DNA of 64,000 nucleotides from Prorocentrum cordatum (lineage: Eukaryota > Sar > Dinophyceae > Prorocentrales > Prorocentraceae): assembly GCA_963575745.1 (NCBI GenBank), contig CAUYUJ010018327.1, forward strand, positions 765,931-829,930. Reading direction: 5' to 3'. The notes under the pieces are model-generated. The model saw only the letters and a program-made list of their open reading frames with translations. It did no database searches and was not told where the DNA came from. How positions within the stretch are numbered: the first letter of the stretch is position 1; the number at the start of each line of letters is the position of its first letter. The position numbers were made by a program, and so were the translations under genes. Shown in pieces: positions 10,836 to 21,158 of this stretch.

Positions 10836-11000
10836 AGAGGGGGAGGCGGGAGGTAGCAGGAACGAAGGCGGGAGGGAGGAGGAAGGGATGGGGGAGGGAA
10901 GGGAGAGGGGAGGGAGGAGGGCGAAGGGAGGAGGGAAGAAGGAATGGGAGGTAGCAGGGAGGAGGGAAAGGGAGGGAGGAGGGAGGAGGGGGGCAGGAGG
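10836..11000 (+). repeat. Polypurine GGGAGGA tract
   Basis: About 150 bp of almost pure G/A built from gggagga, ggaggaaggga and similar words. Such tracts can form triplex or G-quadruplex structures. Confidence 0.85.
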
Positions 11001-12305
11001 TTGGGTGGACGGGATGTGCGGATGATTCGCTATCCCGTGGATGGGTGGACGTTCTCGTCGGTGGCTCAGTCCGCGCGTTCAGCTTGAGGGAGGAGGCAGG
11101 AGACCACGACTCAAGATCTCATTTTCGTTGTGCTTGGCGACGACAGGGCCCGCGCATTCCAACGCTCCCGACCGCATGGCATCGGAGCCCGCGTCGATAC
11201 GCACGCCCCAACACTTGACTTGACCGTAGCGTGGAGCGCGCGTTGTTGCGCATAATTGGTGTCGCCATGCTGGAGCTAGGGGCATTGACGAATTACCCAA
11301 GTAGAGCGCAAGTAGCATTCCACATGAGTGTCGTGTGCTGCCCTCTGTTGGTGTGTCAAATGTTGCGGGCGCGCGTGCTCCATTCATTGTTGCTTGCTCA
11401 TGTTGAGGACACATTGTTGCCATTTCATGGCCTGGGGCGCCTAGATTGATGCGCTAGATCGAAATAGCCACGGAAGTTGAGTGAGGAACGGAATGTGTTT
11501 CCTTGCCGCGTTGACAGCCAAACGGCTTCACCTTCTTGGTGAGTGCGCGCAATTATGCAGACAGAGCAGGTTGACCTTTGGAGACGTCAAAGACGCGAGA
11601 AACGTGAAGCGAAGTATCCAGAGCATCTACGCAACCAGACAGGGAGAGAGTGAGTAAGGGAGCGAAGGAAGGCAACGCCAGCGAGAGAGGGAGAGAGAGA
11701 GAGAGAGAGTGACGCATGTACATAGTGGTCCTTGGACAATGACGTCTGCGGTCACTGGAGGTTTTCGCGCGCGACACTTGGGTTAGAGGAAAGGAGGCCT
11801 CAATTTGCTCCATGCTTCGCGCACTGCCCGCAGCTCTTGACCTCTCCGGTTTCGGACTGGAGTGGGTGTCTTACATCGGCAAGGCCCATCCGGATTTGTT
11901 TCATTGCCTCCGGTATGTCTGAACACGAGAACTTTACTACTTGTCCTCTCATGTGTCTTCGCTGGCGATTCGTGAACGATCGCCTTTCTGCGTCTTGCAG
12001 TTGCTTGATAGCGACGTTGCTTGAAGAGGCATGCTCGGCCGTTGAAATTGCGACCCTCCATCCAGAAGCGGGGATGGGCACCCGAACACAGGCAGAATCA
12101 ATGGGCAGATCTGCCGAAAGTGGCGGATGTTGAACGTCGGTAAGCAGGCAACAGGGCTAATTTGGATTTTTGTTGACGTGGCGTCCACCATTTCTCTGCG
12201 ACGAGCGGGTTAACGAAGGAGGACAAACATGCCATATGTGCAATATTCTTTCCCGAAAAAAAGCTGAGCCTCCAGCCTGAGTCGTCGGAAGCAGAGTGAA
12301 GCGGT
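11001..12305. other. No recognisable gene; (GA)n near 11685-11710
   Basis: Unique-looking DNA with only short frames (up to 133 codons) lacking recognisable motifs. A GA microsatellite follows a ggagagag-rich approach region. Confidence 0.4.
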
Positions 12306-12319
12306 GTCGAAGCAGAAGG

Positions 12320-12440
12320 CGTGTCGAGCAGGCAGCGGGAAGGAGGAAGGAGAGAGGATGCAGGAGGAAGATGGGAGAGGAGACGGGGAGGAGGGAAAGG
12401 TAAGGGGCGGAAGGGTAAGGAGGACGATGGTGAATGGAGG
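12320..12440 (+). repeat. Polypurine GGAGGAAGG tract
   Basis: Second G/A-rich block, less pure than the one at 10.9 kb. Confidence 0.7.
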
Positions 12441-12597
12441 GGATCAAGAGGATATCGGACCTTGGACCTTTCCGGCATTCTTGCTCATCAGAGTGAGGAG
12501 GCCCAGAGGTCGCACATTGTCCTTGGGTGTGTGGCTGAAGTAGGTCCTGTGGTGCGGATTCTTGTTATTCCCTCTTTCTTGTCGTCGCCGCCTCGAA

Positions 12598-12815
12598 TCC
12601 CACTGACGACCCGTCCGCGACCAGCTGACGACCCGCCCGCGGTCCGCGCCCGCCACGACCCGACCATTTGACGACCCGCGCCCGCGCAACCCGCCCGAGA
12701 CCCGCCTGCGACCCGCGCTGCGCCTCGCCCCACGACCCGCCGACGACCCGGCCGCGACCCGCCCGCCAGCGGGCCGCGCCCGCCGCGACCGCCGCGACCC
12801 ACGCCCGTCGCACCT
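12598..12815. repeat. GACCCGCCCGC minisatellite
   Basis: Irregular repeats of gacccgcccgc, cgacccgc and cgacgacccg fill the block. It is strongly C/G-skewed and open in several frames for compositional reasons. Confidence 0.8.
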
Positions 12816-13004
12816 TCGCCCCCCTGCTTTTGCCTGTCCCGCAATTGCGGGAGACCGCAGTGTCGGTTTAATCTATCATGCCAATGGTAGGCAAAGGCGT
12901 GGACAAGGCCAACCTTCGATGGTGGCTGCAGCTCCCAGGAGGTGCGTTTGTTCACCTCGCCTTTCTGCTCAATATGATTGAGCGCATTTTGCGATTGCCA
13001 ACTC

Positions 13005-13215
13005 AAGTTGATTTAGTCATCCCCCCGTGCCCACTTCTGACCCACAGTTTCGTCGCATTTGTTGTGGGTCGGCTCAAGAAAATGAGTGCGGCCCGCCCGT
13101 CCAGCGCGCGCTCCCTCCCGGGCGCCTTCTCCTGGCCGGCCGGCCCCCTTTCATATCCGTTGTTAGCCCAGCTTAACAGACACCATCATTTTAATTGAGC
13201 CATGGCCACATCCAT
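13005..13215 (+). repeat. Second diverged copy of the 7215-7400 repeat
   Basis: It shares gttgatttagtca, a GGCCGGCC-centred middle and ccatggccac with the earlier copy, in the same order and on the same strand. Confidence 0.45.
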
Positions 13216-13488
13216 GTAACCATGTAGATACACATCACCTACATCGAAGACAAATATGATCAAGATACTACTACAGGAAAGTGATGAAGGTGAACAATTA
13301 CGAAGCGATCATGATCACATTTTGCAGACCAGCACTGCCAAGAAAGAGCCCGCATCATCAATGAGCTGGCAACATGCTGGTTATCAGCCGAAAGTTCTGC
13401 CTTCAATAAAAATGGTTTTGCCCGATGAGGGAATTATGTTTCAACTATCCAAATTCATGTACAACCTAAGGAGGAACCACGCCACGGC
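13216..13488. other. No recognisable gene
   Basis: Comparatively A/T-rich DNA with one 79-codon frame (13256-13492, +) lacking motifs. Confidence 0.35.
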
Positions 13489-13905
13489 ATGAGTGTGGAT
13501 GTTCCTGAAACAAATCTTGCCGAGCATGTCCAGGAATCGAGCCGACGGAATCCCTCCAAGATCTGTTGGAACCTCTCATTCGATGGCGAGCCTCGTCCTG
13601 GTATTTCGAATATCAAGGGCACCACGCGACCCGACCGAGACGGATAATATGAAGAGGGCCCCATGCCACTTGATGACCAACCCGATGTCCCCATTCACCT
13701 CTCGGGCGGCGACCACCACGGGGAGTCGGTCTCGTCGGAGGAATTCTGTTGTTTCGCATGCCAACGCCCAAGCCCATCGGCTTGCACGGTGATCGTTGGC
13801 CACGTGACGGAGAAGGTGATGTCCATGACCGTGCGTCTCTTGTTCCATGTGGCGATTTTTAGCCCCTTGCGCAGGTGCCGCTCACATCTGGCGAGGATGC
13901 CGTGA
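13489..13905 (+). pseudogene. Unidentified coding fragment with one in-frame stop
   Basis: Frame 1 from an ATG near 13490 reads as an ordinary mixed-composition protein, including DVPETNLAEHVQ, PSKICWNLSFDG, PLDDQPDVPIHLSGG and EEFCCFACQR, until a TGA near 13905. A single TAA interrupts it near 13646. The balanced composition differs from the repeat-derived frames around it and suggests an eroded gene or element fragment. The opposite strand is also partly open. No family is recognised. Confidence 0.3.
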
Positions 13906-14511
13906 TTTCGTCGAATGATTGATTCGTTGGGACAGAATAAAGAGGATATCATCAGTGAAGGGTCTGTGGGCGGTCCCATGAGGACGACGAGCAAGCAGAA
14001 ACGTGAGCCTGTTAGTCGTTCAGCGACCTCGCCACTCGGGAAGCGAAGAAGATCTGGCGGCATCCCGGAGTACAACCCTGAGTTCGCTCTGGGGGAGCGC
14101 CCAGGAGCTGCGCTCCCAGGCCCCCGCCGCGCCTTCTTCGGACGAGTCAGAGGGCGCCGACTTCAACGTCTGGGACGCCTGACTCACGGACCCGCTCTCT
14201 CCGCGACAGGATCACCGAGAGGAGCGGACCCAGGGCCCCAAAACCGCGATCTGAGGTATCTGATCGGCCCAACTTGTCGGGCAGGTCGAGCGCCTTCAGC
14301 GCGCGCATCAACGCCGAGGGTGCCGACTGAGGGCCGACGTGCGCTGCTGTGCCAGAATCGCGGTGCCCCGGCTTATCGGGCCAGTGCAAGAAGCCTGTCT
14401 GTGTCGGGTGTTCCGACATGCGCGGCCTCTGTAACCTAAACTTCCTATGCTCGGCGTGCACTGCGCCTGGCTCGCATAATTGCTCTGGGTTGCGCGCGAG
14501 CGGGCGGCGCG
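13906..14511. other. Open but unidentified stretch
   Basis: A 174-codon + frame begins at 13915 and turns R/A/G/P-rich. It may be the 5' leader of the gag-like remnant that follows. No motif was seen. Confidence 0.3.
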
Positions 14512-16506
14512 ATGCTGGCCCGAAAAAAAGTGGGAGATTATGGAGATATGGGAACGAGACCTGGCGGAGATGCGCGAGCAGCTAGGCAGTCGGAGTTGCA
14601 GCAGCAAGCGACCGCCGCCCTTCAGTTGGAGCGAGACCGGGGGGCCACGGTGAACGCCGCGCGCTGCCAGGAGGAGCGCCAACAGGCGGCGGCGGCGGTT
14701 CAACGGGCCTCCGCGGCGACAGAGGAAATGAGAGAGGTCGTCAACAGGTCGGAGATTTCCGCTGCCTCCGGGCGCCAAGCACATCTCCAGGAGAAGCACC
14801 TCGCAGAGGAGGCGAAGTGCGCTGTCCAGGGGGCCGGCGAGGCTCAGCGAACGACTATGTTGCAGGCTGCCAAGGATTTGCCATCAGCAGGGAATCGGAT
14901 CGCGCGTTTAGCCGCGGAGGCTGCCGCTGTTTATGCAGGCCGAGACGAACCGAATCGCCGCGGATGAGGGCTACGCTCGTTCCGAGACCGAGACGTTGCG
15001 CGCCCGCGAGGAGATGCGACGAGTCGAGGTGGCCGCCGGGGAGAAGGTCGCAGCGAGTACTCTCGCAGCAGAACTGGAGGTCGCCCGAATGGCAAAGCAT
15101 CGGGAAGCCGAGCGGGGCAGTTCGCATCGCAAGCTTGATCAGCACCAGATACACTGGAACCCGATCGGGGCATCTTCGGCAACGTCTTCATGCACCAGGT
15201 CGGTGGCCCAAGCGAGTCCTTCGGCGGCGCTCGCCGCGCCGTCGCTGGCAACGACTGCGGCTAGGCGCCCGGCCGCGCGCGGGATCTCGGGCGGGCTCCC
15301 CGCGCGGGAGGTATGTGGCGTTATCTGCGTTCCAAAGTGGCTACTCGCGACTGCCTCTCGTGCAACAGAGGCGTTTGCGACGGGCGCTTTGCGCTGGTTG
15401 GCCAGACGCGCGCACGCTGCTACGGGAAGGATTCAGCAGTTGAAAAGAGCGAAGCTGAGGAAATATTTCAGGGGGAAGAAAGTGAGAAACGCCAGGCAAG
15501 AATAAACTTCAGGAACAGAGCGCCGCTGCGTCTATGCCGAGGGCGGTCGATCGATTGCTTCGGCCAGCGCGCGCCCAGGGCCATGCATCGGGCGGCGGCG
15601 ATCCCCCGGCCGAGAGCGCTGGATCGGAGAGGCCGCTTGAGTTCGAAGAAGCTGCGAGGGCCGAAGATGAGAAACACAAGGAAAAGCTCGGGCAGGCTAT
15701 GCCGCGGGAGGAGGAAAACGCCAGGATGCGCGCCGAGCGCAGGGTGGATGTCCAAGAGGCGCGCGAGAAAAGGACCGAAGCGGCTGCCGCCCCGGCGCAG
15801 CAGGCCCAGGGCAGGGGGCATGGGGTCGAGCACGGGGCCCCGGCCCCAGCACGCCAACTCGAGGGCAGCTCGCGCCAGCGTCGCGACCTCTTTCCCAGGG
15901 CGCGCGCCTCCAGCGCCGGGGAGCTCGCCGAGCATCATCAAACAGAAAGATCAGGAGAATGGGGCCACCCCCCCAAGGAAGGCGCCAGTTCCGAGACATC
16001 CAGGCCCAGGTCCTCCTGGTGATGACGGCGGAGATGATGGGGAAGATGGCGATGGCGAAAGCGATGGCGACTGATGCCTTGCAGACGATGGGCACCCAAC
16101 GTCCGACGGAGAAGAAGATGGGGGTCCAGATCGCCGGCGCCAGCGTGGCGGAGGGCCGCCTGGAGGCGATCCGCCGGGAGGCGGCGGCGGCGATGGCCCC
16201 CCATTCCCGTTGTTGGATCTTGCCCAGCCACTGCGCCATATTGGAGCGACGCAGGCAAGACGGAGAAGATAGTCTTGGAAGCGATCCCCGATGCTGCCAA
16301 CTACCAGCGGTGGCGTCGCAATGTTGTCAGGACGGCGGCGTCGGCTTCGCCGAGTTCTGGGGTGCTGCCATGGGGGTCGCGGGCGTTGTTTAGGGGGCCA
16401 CGCGCGAACCCTACCCCTGCCCCCAAGATGTCTGCAAGGAGGGTGGGGTTTCACTTCGCTCGGGAGCTCCCGAGCGAAGCGAACCCCGCCCTCCCCTTCA
16501 GAAATC

Positions 16507-16544
<38 letters not shown>

Positions 16545-17712
16545 GCGTGTGTGTGTGCGTGTGTGTGTGTGCGGGGGGGGGGGGGGGGGTAAGGGGTAGG
16601 GTTCGCGCGCGGCCCCTTATTTTTGATCGTAGATGTGTAGATGCGAAGGAGTAGAGGGATCCCGGCCATTTCGTCCAGCTCGACCTGCTGATCGCAGAGG
16701 AAAGGTCAACAAGATAGATGAAGGCTGGCAGTCGCCATCACAGATGCGCCAAATTGCGAGTGAGACCGAAAGATTGGACATCTCCTCGCAAACCGCCAGA
16801 AGCATGATGATAGGTCATGAAATGTTGCGCATCATTGCCGTGCGTGCGACCACCCGCAAAGATCATGGCCAGGTGTGTGCGTGCGCGGATCTCATGGAGA
16901 TGAAGATCCGTGGCGCGGGCACGGAGGCGGATGCCGACTCGCTCCATTTCCATGCTGAGCGGGCGAGAACGCTCAACGAGATGGTGGGATTGAATGACTC
17001 CTTCCGCACCGCGATGCAGGGGCATGTCCACCTAAACTTCCCTCTTATACTTTATGACCATTACAAGGGTGAGCGCGGCACTGGCAGCAAGACCTGCGGG
17101 CGGTCGCCATCGAGGGCCAGCGACTTCGCGCGCAGAGAAAAAGGACGGATCAATCGCGAAAAGCAGTGGAGAACGCTGATTCATGCGGTTTTCCCGCGGG
17201 AGGCGAGAAGGAGGAAGGATGGGAGGGGCGCCGGCAAGGGCGGGCAGAATCTGCGCATGAAAGACGGTCGCCTTAAGCAGTCGGTACCACGCAACAAGTT
17301 CCTTCAAGGCAAATGCCCACGCACTCGGGCACAGCGCCAGCGCCGGCGCCCGAAGGGAACCGGGGGCCCCGCCACTCCAGCACAGGCCGCGCCTGCCCAA
17401 TCGGGCAAGGACGGCGGCAAGGGCGGTGGAAAGAAGAACAAATATAAAGAGAAAGGCGGTGGAAAGGGCAAGGGCGGCGATCGCGGCAGGAGCCAGGAGC
17501 GCCCCTCCGATCGGTCCATAGGCGGCGGCAAGGGCGGCGATCGCTCCCAGAGCCGCGCCTTGAGCGTTAACTCCAAGAAGAATGGCCCATGCCATGTATT
17601 TGGCCGTGGAGCCCGCCCCTTGTCTTCAGAGAAATGCCCTGCGAGCGCAGACAAGCTGCGCGGGGGGAGAAGTTCTCTCGCGATAAGTGTGAGGCGCGCA
17701 TGGACAAGATAG
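14512..17712 (+). pseudogene. Decayed LTR-retroelement-type gag with coiled coil, core and basic tail
   Basis: Several overlapping frames chain into one eroded protein. Frame 1 (14512-14960) and frame 2 (to about 15130) give a long A/E/R/Q-rich coiled coil. Frame 3 (15534-16022) adds another charged helical stretch. Around 16255-16350 the segment KTEKIVLEAIP..YQRWRR resembles the start of the dinoflagellate retroelement gag core. After the MITE at 16393-16616 frame 1 resumes to 17712 with GHEMLRII, ADLMEMKIRG and a FHAERARTLNEM-like helix, then a K/G/R-rich tail with GGKGGG repeats. It ends in a damaged Cys finger (PCHVFGRG...SEKCP). Multiple frameshifts show it is dead. Gag identity is inferred from order and composition; no pol follows. 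Confidence 0.6.
16393..16616. mobile_element. Tourist/PIF-Harbinger-like MITE, 224 bp, TTA target duplication
   Basis: The left end reads GGGGGCCACGCGCGAACCC and the right end is its near-perfect complement (about 25 bp of terminal inverted repeat, differing by one G and one A/G). The trinucleotide TTA flanks both sides at 16390-16392 and 16617-16619. Inside are a 26-bp perfect palindrome (cttcgctcggg, agct, then its complement, near 16455-16480), a (GT)n tract and a G run. A 3-bp TTA duplication with G-rich inverted ends is the signature of PIF/Harbinger non-autonomous elements. There is no coding capacity. It interrupts the gag remnant. Confidence 0.75.
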
Positions 17713-17825
17713 ACGCGACGATTTTCTGAAGATGGGCGCGACGAAAGCGAGGTCTGCTACACGTAGAAACAGTTCAGACATCTTACGAGACAACAGACAT
17801 ATTCTAAACACGTCGCGTAACCCGA

Positions 17826-18560
17826 CTAGCCCATCCAGAAGCGATGCCCAGGCGAGTTACCTTGATCAGGGATGCGGAGGAGCATGCGGTGTAATACAGG
17901 GATGCTGTGCTGCTACTGGCGCTTGGCTCAAGCATTGTAACCGCCATCTGGCGGTGTGACACATATGTGTACTCTAGCGTTCGTCCGCTCACTGTAAACA
18001 GATTTCAATCAGCATTACCATTATTCTGTTTCACGCGCAGCAGAAAGGCCAGAGGCCTAGTGGGTGCCTCCTGGTTTCTCTTCCGATGTCTATTGATAGT
18101 TTTTGGGGGGCTTTTTGGTGCGTTTTGTGGGCCTGTTGGCGATCGCGCTTTTGGAGCGTCTTGGGTGCCTTGGGGAAGCCTTTTGGAGCCTCTTTGGGGT
18201 CTCTTGGGTGCATCTTGGGAACCTCTCGACGGCCTTTCGCGGCCTCCTGGGCGCCTCTTTGGACACTCTTGGGGCACTCCTGGGAGCCTCGAAGATCTTG
18301 GGGCCATGTTGTAGGCGCTCGATCAGAGAAGGGGACGTACTCAATTAGCCACCCCCCCAGGAGGCCAACATGTTACCAACATCTGAGTAAAATCCATCAT
18401 ATTGGCCTTCTCGCCGAGGCCGTCTTGGACGCTCCAACTACCCGCGAAACGCCCCGTCCAGGTCTGGGGGGAGAGGGAAAGGGGCAGGGGTAAGCCCTTC
18501 CCCGGAGGGAAAGACGGGGGGGGGAAGAGGAAACGCCCTAAACCACTCACGCCTTAAAGG
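17826..18560 (+). repeat. CTCTTGG-class repeat, copy with both conserved ends
   Basis: The left end (17826-17885: catccagaagcgatgcc, gcgagttaccttgatcaggg) matches copies at 19712 and 44870. The core (18060-18310) iterates cttttgg, gcctcttggg and gcgcctcttgg at irregular 9-18 bp spacing. The right end (18310-18560) closely matches 52190-52440: gatcgatca-like word, gaggccaaNatg, ctcgccgaggccgtcttgg, cccgtccaggtc, ttccccg and a-agggctggtg. Frames crossing the core encode LGASWG-like strings and are not genes. Confidence 0.7.
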
Positions 18561-18676
18561 GCTGGTGCGACTTACACACCTCAACGTGCCGCTGGCACGG
18601 TGGCGGATAAGCACTCTGACGAGAGATGCCCTCCGCTTGGTAGCTGACTTCTCGTCTTCTGTGCTCTGTCCTGCAG

Positions 18677-18821
18677 CGAGCACCGGCAGAGCACGCGCGT
18701 CACCCACCGACCAGGGGCATTATGCCACAGTCCAGCTGGTTCGCGAGGAGGACACGGGGCAGACCTTCGTGGCCAAGTGCGTCAGGAAGCTTGGGACTGA
18801 GCGACGGGGGACCAAATGCAG
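18677..18821 (+). CDS. Putative protein-kinase exon (glycine-loop and VAIK lysine region)
   Basis: Frame 1 gives GHYATVQLVREEDTGQTFVAK, which fits the start of a Ser/Thr kinase N-lobe: the end of the glycine-rich loop (G.YATV.LV), the beta-2/beta-3 turn with TGQ, and the ATP-anchoring lysine in FVAK. A pyrimidine-rich tract and CTGCAG stand directly before 18677, and AG|GTAACA stands at 18820-18825. Both agree with a spliced exon of 145 bp. Outside the splice marks the frame has no kinase-like sequence, and I could not find the next exon (C-helix, HRD, DFG) nearby. It could be an isolated or relic exon. The motif reading is reasonable but short. Confidence 0.45.
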
Positions 18822-19700
18822 GTAACAGTAGCGATCAAATGCACAGGTTGAGGAGCGAACACAGGGTGGCACGGACAGGTATCAATTGCGCTCCCCCCGT
18901 CCTTCTTCCTGTTGGCTGCTCCGCCTCCTCATCGCCCTCCTCTTTTCTTGGCTTCCCGCTATCACACGGTGCAGGCCCGTGCGCACTGGGGGACGGATCC
19001 CACTTCGCGAGTATGAGGCTGCAGTGCCAGGAGTCCACCTCTCCCCGTCCTCCCCTTCTGCTGTTCCCTTCGCCCTCCCCTCTGCCCACACGCCACTTTG
19101 TTGATCCTGGGCAATTTCTCCCAATATTCTGAGCACGGGCTTCACGTTGCTAGTGTCACGCATTCGGCTCCTCAGAGTCACTCGTTCACGACACTCAGAG
19201 TCAGATTCACTCGCACGCAGATTCACAAGTCAAACCCACTCAGATTCATGCATACCCCGTCGCTGGTAGCTACTTCTCGGACTTACGCGCGTCTCACCTC
19301 ACCGCGACGTTACAGGCATAGCACTCGGGCATGTCAAGGAGAAGTCAAGAACGGGAGATTCACGGGCCCGTCCGCCCCCAGGTCGGACCGCTTTCTAATG
19401 TAGAGTGCCCGCGTTGGCGGGGTAGACGAGCTCGTCTTCAGAGCCCAATGGCCACCGCGATTTAGCAGGCATCGCACCCGGGCCTCTCCCAAATGTGGTA
19501 TCGACAATGTTTTTCACGGGCCCATTCGAGCCCAGATGAATGGGCTCCCTTAGGTAAATGTTTTTCTTGGGTTAGGAGCGTCCATTCGGCGAGACGTCGG
19601 CGTCTTCGAAAAACAAAACCTAAATACCAACCTAAATGCCAACAGCACTATCAATTCATGTATACATTCCAACATCTGTTCCGAATCATTTGACTCTTCG
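18822..19700. other. No recognisable gene; possible intron of the kinase-like exon
   Basis: Pyrimidine-rich patches (18890-18960, 19040-19090) resemble introns. Short agattcactc and cagattca words recur near 19190-19250. No kinase subdomains were found. Confidence 0.35.
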
Positions 19701-19709
19701 CGCAACTTC

Positions 19710-19935
19710 ACCAGCCCATCCAGAAACGATGCCCCGAGGAGTTGCCTCGATCAGGGAAGTGGGCAGCACACAGAGGACGGGTCTCTCTTGGAGCGCTCTT
19801 GGGACACTCTTGGGCCTCTTGGCGGTGTCTTGGGAGCCTCTTGGAGGCCTCTTGGGCGCCTCTTGGGGCCTCCCGGGCGCCTCTTGGCGTCATCTTGGTG
19901 GAGATCGATCAATACATGGGCGCTCTAAGTGAGCG
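19710..19935 (+). repeat. CTCTTGG-class repeat, short copy with conserved left end
   Basis: The left end (catccagaaacgatgcc, cgatcagggaagtggg, cagcacacagagga) is shared with the copies at 17826 and 44870. The core (19780-19895) is a run of ctcttgg, gcctcttgg and gcgcctcttgg. It stops at gagatcgatcaataca, a word also found at the core end of the 52-kb copy. Confidence 0.7.
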
Positions 19936-20384
19936 TGTTTTCTCCTGCCCGGCGTAACGCTCGTTACCCGGGCCAAACCCCGCCCCACCCCAGGTAACGT
20001 TAACGATCGTGCTGGGGGGGGACCACACATCGATCGGGGTTAGCCGGTGTGGGATATGTAGTTGTGGACGAGGGACGGACAAAGGAAAACAGAGCCAGAC
20101 CATCATCGTCGTCGTCGTTGCCGTCATCGATGGCTCAGCCAACGCAGGCTGGTTCGACCACTCTGCCTTCTGGCCAGTGCCCGGTTGCAGTGCGATGCAG
20201 TCGACGCGCCTGATATGGACGCGCGCCTTCTCCAGGGTACCTTTGTCCATGCCTCTGCGGCCTGTCCTTTGCCGTCTTCATTGGGCAGTTTTTGCCAACA
20301 AATCCAAACTTCGGTTCCCGAGGACTTTGCGTCGTTACCACCTGTCCTTGCTGCATGTAGCGACTGTGGACCCAGCGCCATGGA

Positions 20385-20868
20385 GAAGATAGAGACTGGG
20401 CTGCCCCGCGCCTTCTCCCGCCTGGCAGGCGCTGTGGTGTGCGCGGGCGCTGTGATTCACGCAGGCAGCGTGGTGCACACTGGCGCTGTATTGCTGCCCC
20501 CCGGCGCCCGGGGCCTGGACCCTGAGTTTTTGGAGGTTCCTCGGGAGGGGCTCGCGCCCGAGCTTTGGAGCCCGACCTTGTGGGGTCCCTGGCGCTGGAA
20601 ACAAGGGATTGTGCACCTGGGGGCTCGTGCCTTAGTGATGAATCTGCGCAGATTGGCCCTCCTTACGTTCGGGCGCAATCTTCGTCAGTTATTGCTCGTG
20701 GATAACATGTCTGTGTGCCTCGCGTTCGATAGGTGTCGAGCCAGAGACTACCTCCTGCTGAATCAAGTACGTCGTTTCTGTAGTTACTGCCTCGCAAAGA
20801 ACATCAGTGCCGTAGTTCGGTGGATTCCCTTGGAATTTAACAGTGCCGATGGCCCTTTCACGAATTGA
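20385..20868 (+). pseudogene. RNase H domain of the DIRS-like element
   Basis: Frame 1 ends in LGARALVMNLRRLAL, LLLVDNMSVCLAFDR and IRWIPLEFNSADGPF-like strings. These match the DIRS RNase H pattern: an E/GARAL helix, a catalytic VDN aspartate, and a WIP.E.N.AD closing motif. Upstream it has LDPEFLEVPREGL and WGPWRWKQGIVHLG, which fit the segment that precedes that helix. The glutamate usually found in EARAL is replaced by G here. RNase H would remove RNA from the RNA:DNA hybrid in reverse transcription. The frame stops at 20868, and the recombinase follows in another frame about 600 bp later. Confidence 0.65.
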
Positions 20869-21158
20869 TGACCCTTCCAAGGGGGTAGATTGCAAACCAC
20901 GGGGGGGGGGGGGCGCTTTAAAGGTTGATGGAGCGCGGGTCCTCAGAGAGAGGTCCGCCTCAGAACAGGCTGTGGATTCCGCTTCTGTCTCGTTGCTGCC
21001 TGGTCGGCAGCCGACATCGGGCCGCGTAGCCGTTTTGGCTCCAACCAGCGGGGCCTCGGCTCCTTGTGGCTTCGACCGAGCCAGTCTTCTATCTTCGAAT
21101 CCTGCCAACGGTTCAGAGATCTCATGTCGTGGCGCCGCGCCGTCTGGCCTAAAGCCAG

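Noticed and set aside
13695-14075. Minus-strand frame with KIATWN resembling the start of a LINE endonuclease
   Set aside because: Only the six-residue word matches; no further endonuclease motifs follow, and the plus strand here looks more coding.
17904-17945. A second spliced-leader-like word (ttggctcaag near 17927)
   Set aside because: Only the last ten bases match; the upstream part does not.
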